Program-made: the position numbers and the translations under genes
Shown: positions 52,492 through 64,000 of the stretch, piece after piece
Layout: each line of letters begins with the position of its first letter
Numbering within the stretch: position 1 is the stretch's first letter
Origin: Auanema rhodensis
Taxonomy: Eukaryota > Nematoda > Chromadorea > Rhabditida > Rhabditidae
Length of the DNA: 64,000 nt
Direction: 5' to 3'
Assembly: GCA_964057225.1 (NCBI GenBank)
Contig: OZ059900.1
Location: 1,436,501 to 1,500,500 of the forward strand
Notes under the pieces: model-generated
Databases searched by the model: none
Seen by the model: the letters and a program-made list of their open reading frames with translations, nothing else
Told to the model about the DNA's origin: nothing

Positions 52492-55275
52492 GTATGGTCG
52501 TTTTTATGCCTTTAACACCATATACTCACCGATTTTTGGTACAAAATCTGTGATACTCGTAAATTTTGATCATATTGGGTGAGATTCGAGAATCAAACAC
52601 ACAATACACGAAATAAGTTTATTTTTACGAGTTTGCACTGATATTTATTCATTTTGATCAAAAAAGGTCGAAAATAGAAAGAATTTTTGAAATTTCCGAG
52701 TTTTGAGTCTAATTTGGCTAAATCGCTCATATATATGATCAAAAGCATAGTTTTACTGTCTATGATAACAAAAGTCTTCAAATATACACTAATAATGTGT
52801 AAATCACTGAATTTCACTCAAATAGCATTACTACACTAAGTATGGTCGTTTTTATGCCTTTAACACCATATACTCACCGATTTTTGGTACAAAATCTGTG
52901 ATACTCGTAAATTTTGATTATATTCGGTGAGATTCGAGAATAAAACACACAATACACGAAATAAGTTTATTTTTACGAGTTTGCACTGATATTTATTCAT
53001 TTTGATCAAAAAAGGTCGAAAATAGAAAGAATTTTTGAAATTTCCGAGTTTTGAGTCTAATTTGGCTAAATCGCTCATATATATGATCAGAAGCATAGTT
53101 TTATTGTCTATGACAACGAAAGTCATTAATTAAACACTAATGATGTTTAAATCACTAAATTTCGCTCAAATAGCATTACTACACTAAGTATGGTCGTTTT
53201 TATGCCTTTAACACCATATACTCACCGATTTTTGGTACAAAATCTGTAATACTCGTAAATTTTGATCATATTCGTTAAGATTTGAGAATCAAACATACAA
53301 TACACAAAATCAGTCTATTTTTATGAGCTTGCACTGATATATATTCATTTTGATCAAAAAAGGTCAAAAATAGAAAGAATTTTTGAAATTTACGAGTTTT
53401 GAGTCTAATTTGGCTAAATCGCTCATATATATGATCAGAAGCATAGTTTTATTGTCTATGACAACGAAAGTCATTAATTAAACACTAATGATGTTTAAAT
53501 CACTAAATTTCGCTCAAATAGCATTACTACACTAAGTATGGTCGTTTTTATGCCTTTAACACCATATACTCACCGATTTTTGGTACAAAATCTGTAATAC
53601 TCGTAAATTTTGATCATATTCGGTGAGATTCGAGAATCAAACACACAATACACGAAATAAGTTTATTTTGACGAGTTTGCACTGATATTTATTCATTTTG
53701 ATCAAAAAAGGTCGAAAATAGAAAGAATTTTTGAATTTTCCGAGTTTTGAGTCCAATTGGGCTAAATCGCTCATATATATGATCAAAAGCATAGTTTTAC
53801 TGTCTATGATAACAAAAGTCTTCAAATATACACTAATAATGATTTAATCACTGAATTTCACTCAAATAGCATTACTACACTAAGTATGGTCGTTTTTATG
53901 CCTTTAACACCATATACTCACCGATTTTTGGTACAAAATCTGTGATACTCGTAAATTTTGATCATATTGGGTGAGATTCGAGAATCAAACACACAATACA
54001 CGAAATAAGTTTATTTTTACGAGTTTGCACTGATATTTATTCATTTTGATCAAAAAAGGTCGAAAATAGAAAGAATTTTTGAAATTTCCGAGTTTTGAGT
54101 CTAATTTGGCTAAATCGCTCATATATATGATCAAAAGCATAGTTTTACTGTCTATGATAACAAAAGTCTTCAAATATACACTAATAATGTGTAAATCACT
54201 GAATTTCACTCAAATAGCATTACTACACTAAGTATGGTCGTTTTTATGCCTTTAACACCATATACTCACCGATTTTTGGTACAAAATCTGTGATACTCGT
54301 AAATTTTGATTATATTCGGTGAGATTCGAGAATAAAACACACAATACACGAAATAAGTTTATTTTTACGAGTTTGCACTGATATTTATTCATTTTGATCA
54401 AAAAAGGTCGAAAATAGAAAGAATTTTTGAAATTTCCGAGTTTTGAGTCTAATTTGGCTAAATCGCTCATATATATGATCAGAAGCATAGTTTTATTGTC
54501 TATGACAACGAAAGTCATTAATTAAACACTAATGATGTTTAAATCACTAAATTTCGCTCAAATAGCATTACTACACTAAGTATGGTCGTTTTTATGCCTT
54601 TAACACCATATACTCACCGATTTTTGGTACAAAATCTGTAATACTCGTAAATTTTGATCATATTCGTTAAGATTTGAGAATCAAACATACAATACACAAA
54701 ATCAGTCTATTTTTATGAGCTTGCACTGATATATATTCATTTTGATCAAAAAAGGTCGAAAATAGAAAGAATTTTTGAAATTTACGAGTTTTGAGTCTAA
54801 TTTGGCTAAATCGCTCATATATATGATCAGAAGCATAGTTTTATTGTCTATGACAACGAAAGTCATTAATTAAACACTAATGATGTTTAAATCACTAAAT
54901 TTCGCTCAAATAGCATTACTACACTAAGTATGGTCGTTTTTATGCCTTTAACACCATATACTCACCGATTTTTGGTACAAAATCTGTAATACTCGTAAAT
55001 TTTGATCATATTCGGTGAGATTCGAGAATCAAACACACAATACACGAAATAAGTTTATTTTGACGAGTTTGCACTGATATTTATTCATTTTGATCAAAAA
55101 AGGTCGAAAATAGAAAGAATTTTTGAATTTTCCGAGTTTTGAGTCCAATTGGGCTAAATCGCTCATATATATGATCAAAAGCATAGTTTTACTGTCTATG
55201 ATAACAAAAGTCTTCAAATATACACTAATGATGTGTAAATCACTGAATTTCACTCAAATAGCTTTACTACACTAA
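52492..55275 (+). repeat. 4-mer higher-order repeat (1392 bp), two tandem copies
   Basis: The units are 52492-53883 (52492, 52840, 53188, 53536) and 53884-55275 (53884, 54232, 54580, 54928). Shared marks are ATATTGGGTGAG in the first monomer, TTTGATTATATTC with GAATAAAACAC in the second, and GACAACGAAAGTC in the second and third. Differences include GGTCAAAAATAG in 53188 against GGTCGAAAATAG in 54580, and the end of 54928, which has AATGATGTG. Confidence 0.91.
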
Positions 55276-58059
55276 GTATGGTCGTTTTTATGCCTTTAAC
55301 ACCATATACTCACCGATTTTTGGTACAAAATCTGTAATACTCGTAAATTTTGATCATATTCGTTAAGATTTGAGAATCAAACATACAATACACAAAATCA
55401 GTCTATTTTTATGAGCTTGCACTGATATATATTCATTTTGATCAAAAAAGGTCGAAAATAGAAAGAATTTTTGAAATTTCCGAGTTTTGAGTCTAATTTG
55501 GCTAAATCGCTCATATATATGATCAGAAGCATAGTTTTATTGTCTATGACAACGAAAGTCATTAATTAAACACTAATGATGTTTAAATCACTAAATTTCG
55601 CTCAAATAGCATTACTACACTAAGTATGGTCGTTTTTATGCCTTTAACACCATATACTCACCGATTTTTGGTACAAAATCTGTAATACTCGTAAATTTTG
55701 ATCATATTCGTTAAGATTTGAGAATCAAACATACAATACACAAAATCAGTCTATTTTTATGAGCTTGCACTGATATATATTCATTTTGATCAAAAAAGGT
55801 CAAAAATAGAAAGAATTTTTGAAATTTACGAGTTTTGAGTCTAATTTGGCTAAATCGCTCATATATATGATCAGAAGCATAGTTTTATTGTCTATGACAA
55901 CGAAAGTCATTAATTAAACACTAATGATGTTTAAATCACTAAATTTCGCTCAAATAGCATTACTACACTAAGTATGGTCGTTTTTATGCCTTTAACACCA
56001 TATACTCACCGATTTTTGGTACAAAATCTGTAATACTCGTAAATTTTGATCATATTCGGTGAGATTCGAGAATCAAACACACAATACACGAAATAAGTTT
56101 ATTTTGACGAGTTTGCACTGATATTTATTCATTTTGATCAAAAAAGGTCGAAAATAGAAAGAATTTTTGAATTTTCCGAGTTTTGAGTCCAATTGGGCTA
56201 AATCGCTCATATATATGATCAAAAGCATAGTTTTACTGTCTATGATAACAAAAGTCTTCAAATATACACTAATAATGATTTAATCACTGAATTTCACTCA
56301 AATAGCATTACTACACTAAGTATGGTCGTTTTTATGCCTTTAACACCATATACTCACCGATTTTTGGTACAAAATCTGTGATACTCGTAAATTTTGATCA
56401 TATTGGGTGAGATTCGAGAATCAAACACACAATACACGAAATAAGTTTATTTTTACGAGTTTGCACTGATATTTATTCATTTTGATCAAAAAAGGTCGAA
56501 AATAGAAAGAATTTTTGAAATTTCCGAGTTTTGAGTCTAATTTGGCTAAATCGCTCATATATATGATCAAAAGCATAGTTTTACTGTCTATGATAACAAA
56601 AGTCTTCAAATATACACTAATAATGTGTAAATCACTGAATTTCACTCAAATAGCATTACTACACTAAGTATGGTCGTTTTTATGCCTTTAACACCATATA
56701 CTCACCGATTTTTGGTACAAAATCTGTGATACTCGTAAATTTTGATTATATTCGGTGAGATTCGAGAATAAAACACACAATACACGAAATAAGTTTATTT
56801 TTACGAGTTTGCACTGATATTTATTCATTTTGATCAAAAAAGGTCGAAAATAGAAAGAATTTTTGAAATTTCCGAGTTTTGAGTCTAATTTGGCTAAATC
56901 GCTCATATATATGATCAGAAGCATAGTTTTATTGTCTATGACAACGAAAGTCATTAATTAAACACTAATGATGTTTAAATCACTAAATTTCGCTCAAATA
57001 GCATTACTACACTAAGTATGGTCGTTTTTATGCCTTTAACACCATATACTCACCGATTTTTGGTACAAAATCTGTAATACTCGTAAATTTTGATCATATT
57101 CGTTAAGATTTGAGAATCAAACATACAATACACAAAATCAGTCTATTTTTATGAGCTTGCACTGATATATATTCATTTTGATCAAAAAAGGTCGAAAATA
57201 GAAAGAATTTTTGAAATTTACGAGTTTTGAGTCTAATTTGGCTAAATCGCTCATATATATGATCAGAAGCATAGTTTTATTGTCTATGACAACGAAAGTC
57301 ATTAATTAAACACTAATGATGTTTAAATCACTAAATTTCGCTCAAATAGCATTACTACACTAAGTATGGTCGTTTTTATGCCTTTAACACCATATACTCA
57401 CCGATTTTTGGTACAAAATCTGTAATACTCGTAAATTTTGATCATATTCGGTGAGATTCGAGAATCAAACACACAATACACGAAATAAGTTTATTTTGAC
57501 GAGTTTGCACTGATATTTATTCATTTTGATCAAAAAAGGTCGAAAATAGAAAGAATTTTTGAATTTTCCGAGTTTTGAGTCCAATTGGGCTAAATCGCTC
57601 ATATATATGATCAAAAGCATAGTTTTACTGTCTATGATAACAAAAGTCTTCAAATATACACTAATGATGTGTAAATCACTGAATTTCACTCAAATAGCTT
57701 TACTACACTAAGTATGGTCGTTTTTATGCCTTTAACACCATATACTCACCGATTTTTGGTACAAAATCTGTAATACTCGTAAATTTTGATCATATTCGTT
57801 AAGATTTGAGAATCAAACATACAATACACAAAATCAGTCTATTTTTATGAGCTTGCACTGATATATATTCATTTTGATCAAAAAAGGTCGAAAATAGAAA
57901 GAATTTTTGAAATTTCCGAGTTTTGAGTCTAATTTGGCTAAATCGCTCATATATATAATCAAAAGCATAGTTTCACTGTCTATGATAACAAAAGTCTTCA
58001 AATATACACTAATAATGTGTAAATCACTGAATTTCACTCAAATAGCTTTACTACACTAA
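53188..58059 (+). repeat. 7-mer higher-order repeat (2436 bp), two copies, overlapping the 1392-bp 4-mer
   Basis: The units are 53188-55623 (starts 53188, 53536, 53884, 54232, 54580, 54928, 55276) and 55624-58059 (55624, 55972, 56320, 56668, 57016, 57364, 57712). GGTCAAAAATAG marks the first monomer of both, and AATGATGTGTAAATC the sixth. The seventh monomers share a family A start but differ from GATCAGAAGC (55521-55530) onward, so one of them is chimeric. The 7-mer contains the 4-mer unit, which shows two successive amplification events. Confidence 0.9.
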
Positions 58060-58406
58060 GTATGGTCGTTTTTATGCCTTTAACACCATATACTCAACGA
58101 TTTTTGGTACAAAATCTGTAATACTCGTAAATTTTGATCATATTCGTTAAGATTTGAGAATCAAACATACAATACACAAAATCAGTCTATTTTTATGAGC
58201 TTGCACTGATATATATTCATTTTGATCAAAAAAGGTCGAAAATAGAAAGAATTTTTGAAATTTCCGAGTTTTGAGTCTAATTTGGCTAAATCGCTCATAT
58301 ACATGATCAGAAGCATAGTTTTATTGTCTATGACAACAAAAGTCATCAACTAAACGCTAGTGATGTTTAAATACTGATTTTCGCTCAAATAGCATTACTA
58401 CACTAA
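58060..58406 (+). repeat. Monomer 168, single variant with CAACGATTT
   Basis: This is a family A monomer with a private CTCAACGATTT where the array otherwise has CTCACCGATTT, a rare change inside the conserved first 60 bp. It also has CATATACATGATC, which breaks the 12-bp palindrome. It separates the 7-mer and 3-mer blocks. Confidence 0.8.
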
Positions 58407-60492
58407 GTATGGTCGTTTTTATGCCTTTAACACCATATACTCACCGATTTTTGGTACAAAATCTGTAATACTCGTAAATTTTGATCATATTCGGTGAGAT
58501 TCGAGAATCAAACACACAATACACGAAATAAGTTTATTTTTACGAGTTTGCACTGATATTTATTCATTTTGATCAAAAAAGGTCGAAAATAGAAAGAATT
58601 TTTGAAATTTCCGAGTTTTGAGTCTAATTTGACTAAATCGCTCATATATATGATCAAAAGCATAGTTTTATTGTCTATGACAACAAAAGTCATCAATTAA
58701 ACGCTAGTGATGTTTAAATACTGAATTTCGCTCAAATAGCATTACTACACTAAGTATGGTCGTTTTTATGCCTTTAACACCATATACTCACCGATTTTTG
58801 GTACAAAATCTGTAATACTCGTAAATTTTGATCATATTCGTTAAGATTTGAGAATCAAACATACAATACACAAAATCAGTCTATTTTTATGAGCTTGCAC
58901 TGATATATATTCATTTTGATCAAAAAAGGTCGAAAATAGAAAGAATTTTTGAAATTTACGAGTTTTGAGTCTAATTTGGCTAAATCGCTCATATATATGA
59001 TCAGAAGCATAGTTTTATTGTCTATGACAACAAAAGTCATTATTTAAACACTAATGATGTTTAAATCACTAAATTTCGCTCAAATAGCATTACTACACTA
59101 AGTATGGTCGTTTTTATGCCTTTAACACCATATACTCACCGATTTTTGGTACAAAATCTGTAATACTTGTAAATTTTGATCATATTCGTTAAGATTCGAG
59201 AATCAAACACATAATACACGAAATAAGTCTATTTTTATGAGTTTGCACTGATATTTATTCATTTTGATCAAAAAAGGTCGAAAATAGAAAGAATTTTTGA
59301 ATTTTCCGAGTTTTGAGTCCAATTGGGCTAAATCGCTCATATATGTGATCAAAAGCATAGTTTTATTGTCTATGACAACAAAAGTCATCAACTAAACGCT
59401 AATAATGTGTAAATCACTGAATTTCACTCAAATAGCTTTACTACACTAAGTATGGTCGTTTTTATGCCTTTAACACCATATACTCACCGATTTTTGGTAC
59501 AAAATCTGTAATACTCGTAAATTTTGATCATATTCGGTGAGATTCGAGAATCAAACACACAATACACGAAATAAGTTTATTTTTACGAGTTTGCACTGAT
59601 ATTTATTCATTTTGATCAAAAAAGGTCGAAAATAGAAAGAATTTTTGAAATTTCCGAGTTTTGAGTCTAATTTGGCTAAATCGCTCATATATATGATCAA
59701 AAGCATAGTTTTATTGTCTATGACAACAAAAGTCATCAATTAAACGCTAGTGATGTTTAAATACTGAATTTCGCTCAAATAGCATTACTACACTAAGTAT
59801 GGTCGTTTTTATGCCTTTAACACCATATACTCACCGATTTTTGGTACAAAATCTGTAATACTCGTAAATTTTGATCATATTCGTTAAGATTTGAGAATCA
59901 AACATACAATACACAAAATCAGTCTATTTTTATGAGCTTGCACTGATATATATTCATTTTGATCAAAAAAGGTCGAAAATAGAAAGAATTTTTGAAATTT
60001 ACGAGTTTTGAGTCTAATTTGGCTAAATCGCTCATATATATGATCAGAAGCATAGTTTTATTGTCTATGACAACAAAAGTCATTAACTAAACACTAATGA
60101 TGTTTAAATCACTAAATTTCGCTCAAATAGCATTACTACACTAAGTATGGTCGTTTTTATGCCTTTAACACCATATACTCACCGATTTTTGGTACAAAAT
60201 CTGTAATACTTGTAAATTTTGATCATATTCGTTAAGATTCGAGAATCAAACACATAATACACGAAATAAGTCTATTTTTATGAGTTTGCACTGATATTTA
60301 TTCATTTTGATCAAAAAAGGTCGAAAATAGAAAGAATTTTTGAATTTTCCGAGTTTTGAGTCCAATTGGGCTAAATCGCTCATATATATGATCAAAAGCA
60401 TAGTTTTATTGTCTATGACAACAAAAGTCATCAACTAAACGCTAATAATGTGTAAATCACTGAATTTCACTCAAATAGCTTTACTACACTAA
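58407..60492 (+). repeat. 3-mer higher-order repeat (1043 bp), two tandem copies
   Basis: The units are 58407-59449 (58407, 58754, 59102) and 59450-60492 (59450, 59797, 60145). Small differences are TTTGACTAAATC near 58630 against TTTGGCTAAATC, TTATTTAAACAC against TTAACTAAACAC, and ATATATGTGATC against ATATATATGATC. There are more private changes here than in the other HORs, so this duplication may be older. Confidence 0.89.
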
Positions 60493-63400
60493 GTATGGTC
60501 GTTTTTATGCCTTTAACACCATATACTCACCGATTTTTGGTACAAAATCTGTAATACTCGTAAATTTTGATCATATTCGTTAAGATTTGAGAATCAAACA
60601 TACAATACACAAAATCAGTCTATTTTTATGAGCTTGCACTGATATATATTCATTTTGATCAAAAAAGGTCGAAAATAGAAAGAATTTTTGAAATTTCCGA
60701 GTTTTGAGTCTAATTTGGCTAAATCGCTCATATATATGATCAGAAGCATAGTTTTATTGTCAATGACAACAAAAATCATCAATTAAACGCTAGTGATGTT
60801 TAAATACTGATTTTCGCTCAAATAGCATTACTACACTAAGTATGGTCGTTTTTATGCCTTTAACACCATATACTCACCGATTTTTGGTACAAAATCTGTA
60901 ATACTTGTAAATTTTGATCATATTCGTTAAGATTCGAGAATCAAACACATAATACACGAAATAAGTCTATTTTTACAAGTTTGCACTGATATTTATTCAT
61001 TTTGATCAAAAAAGATCGAAAATAGAAAGAATTTTTGAAATTTCCGAGTTTTGAGTCCAATTTGGCTAAATCGCTCATATATATGATCAAAAGCATAGTT
61101 TTATTGTCTATAACAACAAAAGTCATCAATTAAACGCTAGTGATGTTTTAATACTGAATTTCGCTCAAATAGCATTACTACACTAAGTATGGTCGTTTTT
61201 ATGCCTTTAACACCATATACTCACCGATTTTTGGTACAAAATCTGTGATACTCGTAAATTTTGATCATATTCGGTGAGATTCGAGAATCAAACACACAAT
61301 ACACGAAATAAGTTTATTTTGACGAGTTTGCACTGATATTTATTCATTTTGATCAAAAAAGGTCGAAAATAGAAAGATTTTTTGAAATTTCCGAGTTTTG
61401 AGTCTAATTTGGCTAAATCGCTCATATATATGATCAGAAGCATAGATGTATTGTCTATGACAACAAAAGTCATTAATTGAACACTAATGATGTTTAAATC
61501 ACTGAATTTCGCTCAAATAGCATTACTACACTAAGGATGGTCGTTTTTATGCCTTTAACACCATATACTCACCGATTTTTGGTACAAAATCTGTGATACT
61601 CGTAAATTTTGATCATATTCGGTGAGATTCGAGAATCAAACACACAATACACGAAATAAGTTTATTTTTACGAGTTTGCACTGATATTTATTCATTTTGA
61701 TCAAAAAAGGTCGAAAATAGAAAGAATTTTTGAAATTTCCGAGTTTTGAGTCTAATTTGGCTAAATCGCTCATATATATGATCAAAAGCATAGTTTTATT
61801 GTCTATGACAACAAAAGTCATCAATTAAACGCTAGTGATGTTTAAATACTGAATTTCGCTCAAATAGCATTACTACACTAAGTATGGTCGTTTTTATGCC
61901 TTTAACACCATATACTCACCGATTTTTGGTACAAAATCTGTAATACTCGTAAATTTTGATCATATTCGTTAAGATTTGAGGATCAAACATACAATACACA
62001 AAATCAGTCTATTTTTATGAGCTTGCACTGATATATATTCATTTTGATCAAAAAAGGTCGAAAATAGAAAGAATTTTTGAAATTTACGAGTTTTGAGTCT
62101 AATTTGGCTAAATCGCTCATATATATGATCAGAAGCATAGTTTTATTGTCTATGACAACAAAAGTCATTAATTAAACACTAATAATGATTAAATCACTGA
62201 ATTTCACTCAAATAGCATTACTACACTAAGTATGGTCGTTTTTATGCCTTTAACACCATATACTCACCGATTTTTGGTACAAAATCTGTGATACTCGTAA
62301 ATTTTGATCATATTCGGTGAGATTCGAGAATCAAACACACAATACACGAAATAAGTTTATTTTTACGAGTTTGCACTGATATTTATTCATTTTGATCAAA
62401 AAAGGTCGAAAATAGAAAGAATTTTTGAAATTTCCGAGTTTTGAGTCTAATTTGGCTAAATCGCTCATATACATGATCAGAAGCATAGTTTTATTGTCTA
62501 TGACAACAAAAGTCATCAATTAAACGCTAGTAATGTTTAAATACTGATTTTCGCTCAAATAGCATTACTACACTAAGTATGGTCGTTTTTATGCCTTTAA
62601 CACCATATACTCACCGATTTTTGGTACAAAATCTGTAATACTCGTAAATTTTGATCATATTCGTTAAGATTTGAGAATCAAACATACAATACACAAAGTC
62701 AGTCTATTTTTATGAGCTTGCACTGATATATATTCATTTTGATCAAAAAAGGTCGAAAATAGAAAGAATTTTTGAAATTTACGAGTTTTGAGTCTAATTT
62801 GGCTAAATCGCTCATATATATGATCAGAAGCATAGTTTTATTGTCTATGACAACAAAAGTCATTAGTTAAACAATAATGATGTTTAAATCACTAAATTTC
62901 GCTCAAATAGCATTACTACACTAAGTATGGTCGTTTTTATGCCTTTAACACCATATACTCACCGATTTTTGGTACAAAATCTGTAATACTTGTAAATTTT
63001 GATCATATTCGTTAAGATTCGAGAATCAAACACATAATACACGAAATAAGTCTATTTTTATGAGTTTGCACTGATATTTATTCATTTTGATCAAAAAAGG
63101 TCGAAAATAGAAAGAATTTTTGAATTTTCCGAGTTTTGAGTCCAATTGGGCTAAATCGCTCATATATATGATCAAAAGCATAGTTTTACTGTCTATGATA
63201 ACAAAAGTCTTCAAATATACACTAATAATGATTTAATCACTGAATTTCACTCAAATAGCATTACTACACTAAGTATGGTCGTTTTTATGCCTTTAACACC
63301 ATATACTCACCGATTTTTGGTACAAAATCTGTGATACTCGTAAATTCTGATCATATTCGGTGAGATTCGAGAATCAAACACACAATACACGAAATAAGTT

Positions 63401-63968
63401 TATTTTTACGAGTTTGCACTGATATTTATTCATTTTGATCAATAAAGGTCGAAAATAGAAAGAATTTTTGAAATTTCCGAGTTTTGAGTCTAATTTGGCT
63501 AAATCGCTCATATATATGATCAAAAGCATAGTTTTACTGTCTATGATAACAAAAGTCTTCAAATATACACTAATAATGTGTAAATCACTGAATTTCACTC
63601 AAATAGCATTACTACACTAAGTATGGTCGTTTTTATGCCTTTAACACCATATACTCACCGATTTTTGGTACAAAATCTGTAATACTCGTAAATTTTGATC
63701 ATATTCGTTAAGATTTGAGAATCAAACATACAATACACAAAATCAGTCTATTTTTATGAGCTTGCACTGATATATATTCATTTTGATCAAAAAAGGTCGA
63801 AAATAGAAAGAATTTTTGAAATTTACGAGTTTTGAATCTAATTTGGCTAAATCGCTCATATATATGATCAAAAGCATAGTTTTACTGTCTATGATAACAA
63901 AAGTCTTCAAATATACACTAATAATGATTAAATCACTGAATTTCACTCAAATAGCATTACTACACTAA
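60493..63968 (+). repeat. Monomers 175-184, right-edge mixed segment
   Basis: Monomer starts are 60493, 60840, 61187, 61535, 61882, 62230, 62577, 62925, 63273 and 63621. No local tandem HOR is complete. The monomers at 62925 and 63273 resemble those at 52144 and 52492, the one at 61535 opens with GGATGGTCG, and the one at 60840 has GATCG like the monomer at 2088. Private changes are frequent, for example GTCAATGACAAC near 60760, AAAGATTTTTTG near 61375, and ATCAATAAAGG near 63440 inside the conserved A-tract block. Confidence 0.85.
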
Positions 63969-64000
63969 GTATGGTCGTTTTTATGCCTTTAACACCATAT
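63969..64000 (+). repeat. Partial monomer cut by the window edge
   Basis: The first 32 bases of a further monomer (GTATGGTCG through CACCATAT) are present. The array therefore continues past the right edge. Confidence 0.97.

Larger units (their letters stand above)
1..64000. repeat. Tandem satellite DNA array, ~348-bp monomer, 184 complete copies plus one partial
   Basis: The phrase GTATGGTCG recurs every 347 or 348 bases (349 once) from base 1 to base 63969, always on the same strand; a few copies read GGATGGTCG. I located every monomer start by eye, giving 184 complete units and a 32-base remainder. No unrelated sequence interrupts the array: I saw no transposon, gene, long homopolymer or inversion. 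The composition is about 30% GC from one hand-counted monomer. A megabase-style, gene-free array with higher-order structure is typical of eukaryotic centromeric or heterochromatic satellites; that location is inference. The species and the satellite family name cannot be read from the sequence. The + strand is arbitrary, since the array has no coding direction. Confidence 0.98.

Noticed and set aside
449-63946. Recurrent minus-strand open frames of 61-101 codons in most monomers (for example 2536-2760), with a common core peptide that starts MLLIIYMSDLA
   Set aside because: They lie at a fixed phase of the satellite monomer (about positions 102-326), and repeat because the DNA repeats. Variants among copies mostly change amino acids, many monomers have stops or shifted starts, and a 347-bp unit breaks the frame into the next monomer. 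The sequence resembles no protein family I know and has no promoter or signal context.
1-64000. CRISPR array or bacterial tandem repeat
   Set aside because: The entire 348-bp unit is conserved and there are no short repeats alternating with unique spacers. There are no adjacent cas genes, no operons and no coding sequence at all in 64 kb, which does not fit a prokaryotic chromosome.
1-64000. Transposon-derived tandem array (LTR, Helitron or MITE ends)
   Set aside because: I found no terminal repeats with target-site duplications, no coding remnants, and no non-repeat flank in the window from which an element boundary could be defined.
1-64000. tRNA, rRNA or snRNA genes
   Set aside because: No part of the monomer shows a cloverleaf with conserved T-loop GTTCGA-type motifs or any rRNA-like conserved stretch; the 5S or 45S spacer hypothesis fails because no RNA gene occurs between monomers.

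Overview
The whole 64 kb window is one uninterrupted head-to-tail satellite DNA array. I count 184 complete monomers of about 348 bp (mean 63,968/184 = 347.7 bp) plus a 32-base partial monomer at the right edge. All are in the same orientation. A hand count of one monomer gives about 30% GC. I find no protein-coding gene, RNA gene, transposon, CRISPR array or non-satellite spacer. The sequence looks like a eukaryotic centromeric, pericentromeric or other heterochromatic satellite, as recovered by a long-read assembly. I do not recognise the family and cannot name the species; a plant or an invertebrate is plausible, but the sequence does not decide this.

Monomers fall into two broad sequence families. 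'A' monomers carry ATCAGTC, AGCTTGCA and GATATATATTC near positions 125-160. 'B' monomers carry AATAAGT, GAGTTTGCA or GAGTTTGAA, and a T in place of the fifth A of GATATATATTC. Two neighbouring monomers compared by hand (starts 2088 and 2435) differ at about 26 of 348 positions. Copies of a monomer one higher-order period apart are identical or nearly so. Monomers are 347 or 348 bp because of a single C present or absent near position 313; one is 349 bp.

The array is organised into higher-order repeats (HORs) that change along the window. In order there is a 4-mer of 1390 bp (2088-6257, again at 14253-17032), a 4-mer of 1391 bp (7995-10776), a 6-mer of 2085 bp (21900-26069), a 6-mer of 2086 bp (29196-33367), a 4-mer of 1392 bp (39973-42756), and a 2-mer of 695 bp (43104-44841). 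These are followed by an 8-mer of 2782 bp (45537-51100) with a 4-mer of 1391 bp derived from its end (49710-52491), a 4-mer of 1392 bp (52492-55275) nested in a 7-mer of 2436 bp (53188-58059), and a 3-mer of 1043 bp (58407-60492). Over these lie larger duplications. The clearest is 3478-13905 against 14253-23636, with offsets of 10775, 9384 and 9731 bp that change by whole monomers. A core segment beginning at 6258 recurs from 17033, 28502 and 33368.

Several HOR boundaries fall inside chimeric monomers whose first and second parts match different parents, as expected from unequal crossover or gene conversion. Each monomer also has an internal architecture: a nearly invariant first 60 bp, a block of roughly 10-bp-phased A/T tracts at positions 161-213, three TGATCA sites, two perfect 12-bp palindromes, and a 12-bp inverted repeat with arms 157 bp apart. 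Minus-strand open frames of 61-101 codons recur in most monomers, but they are by-products of repeat homogenisation and are not annotated as genes.
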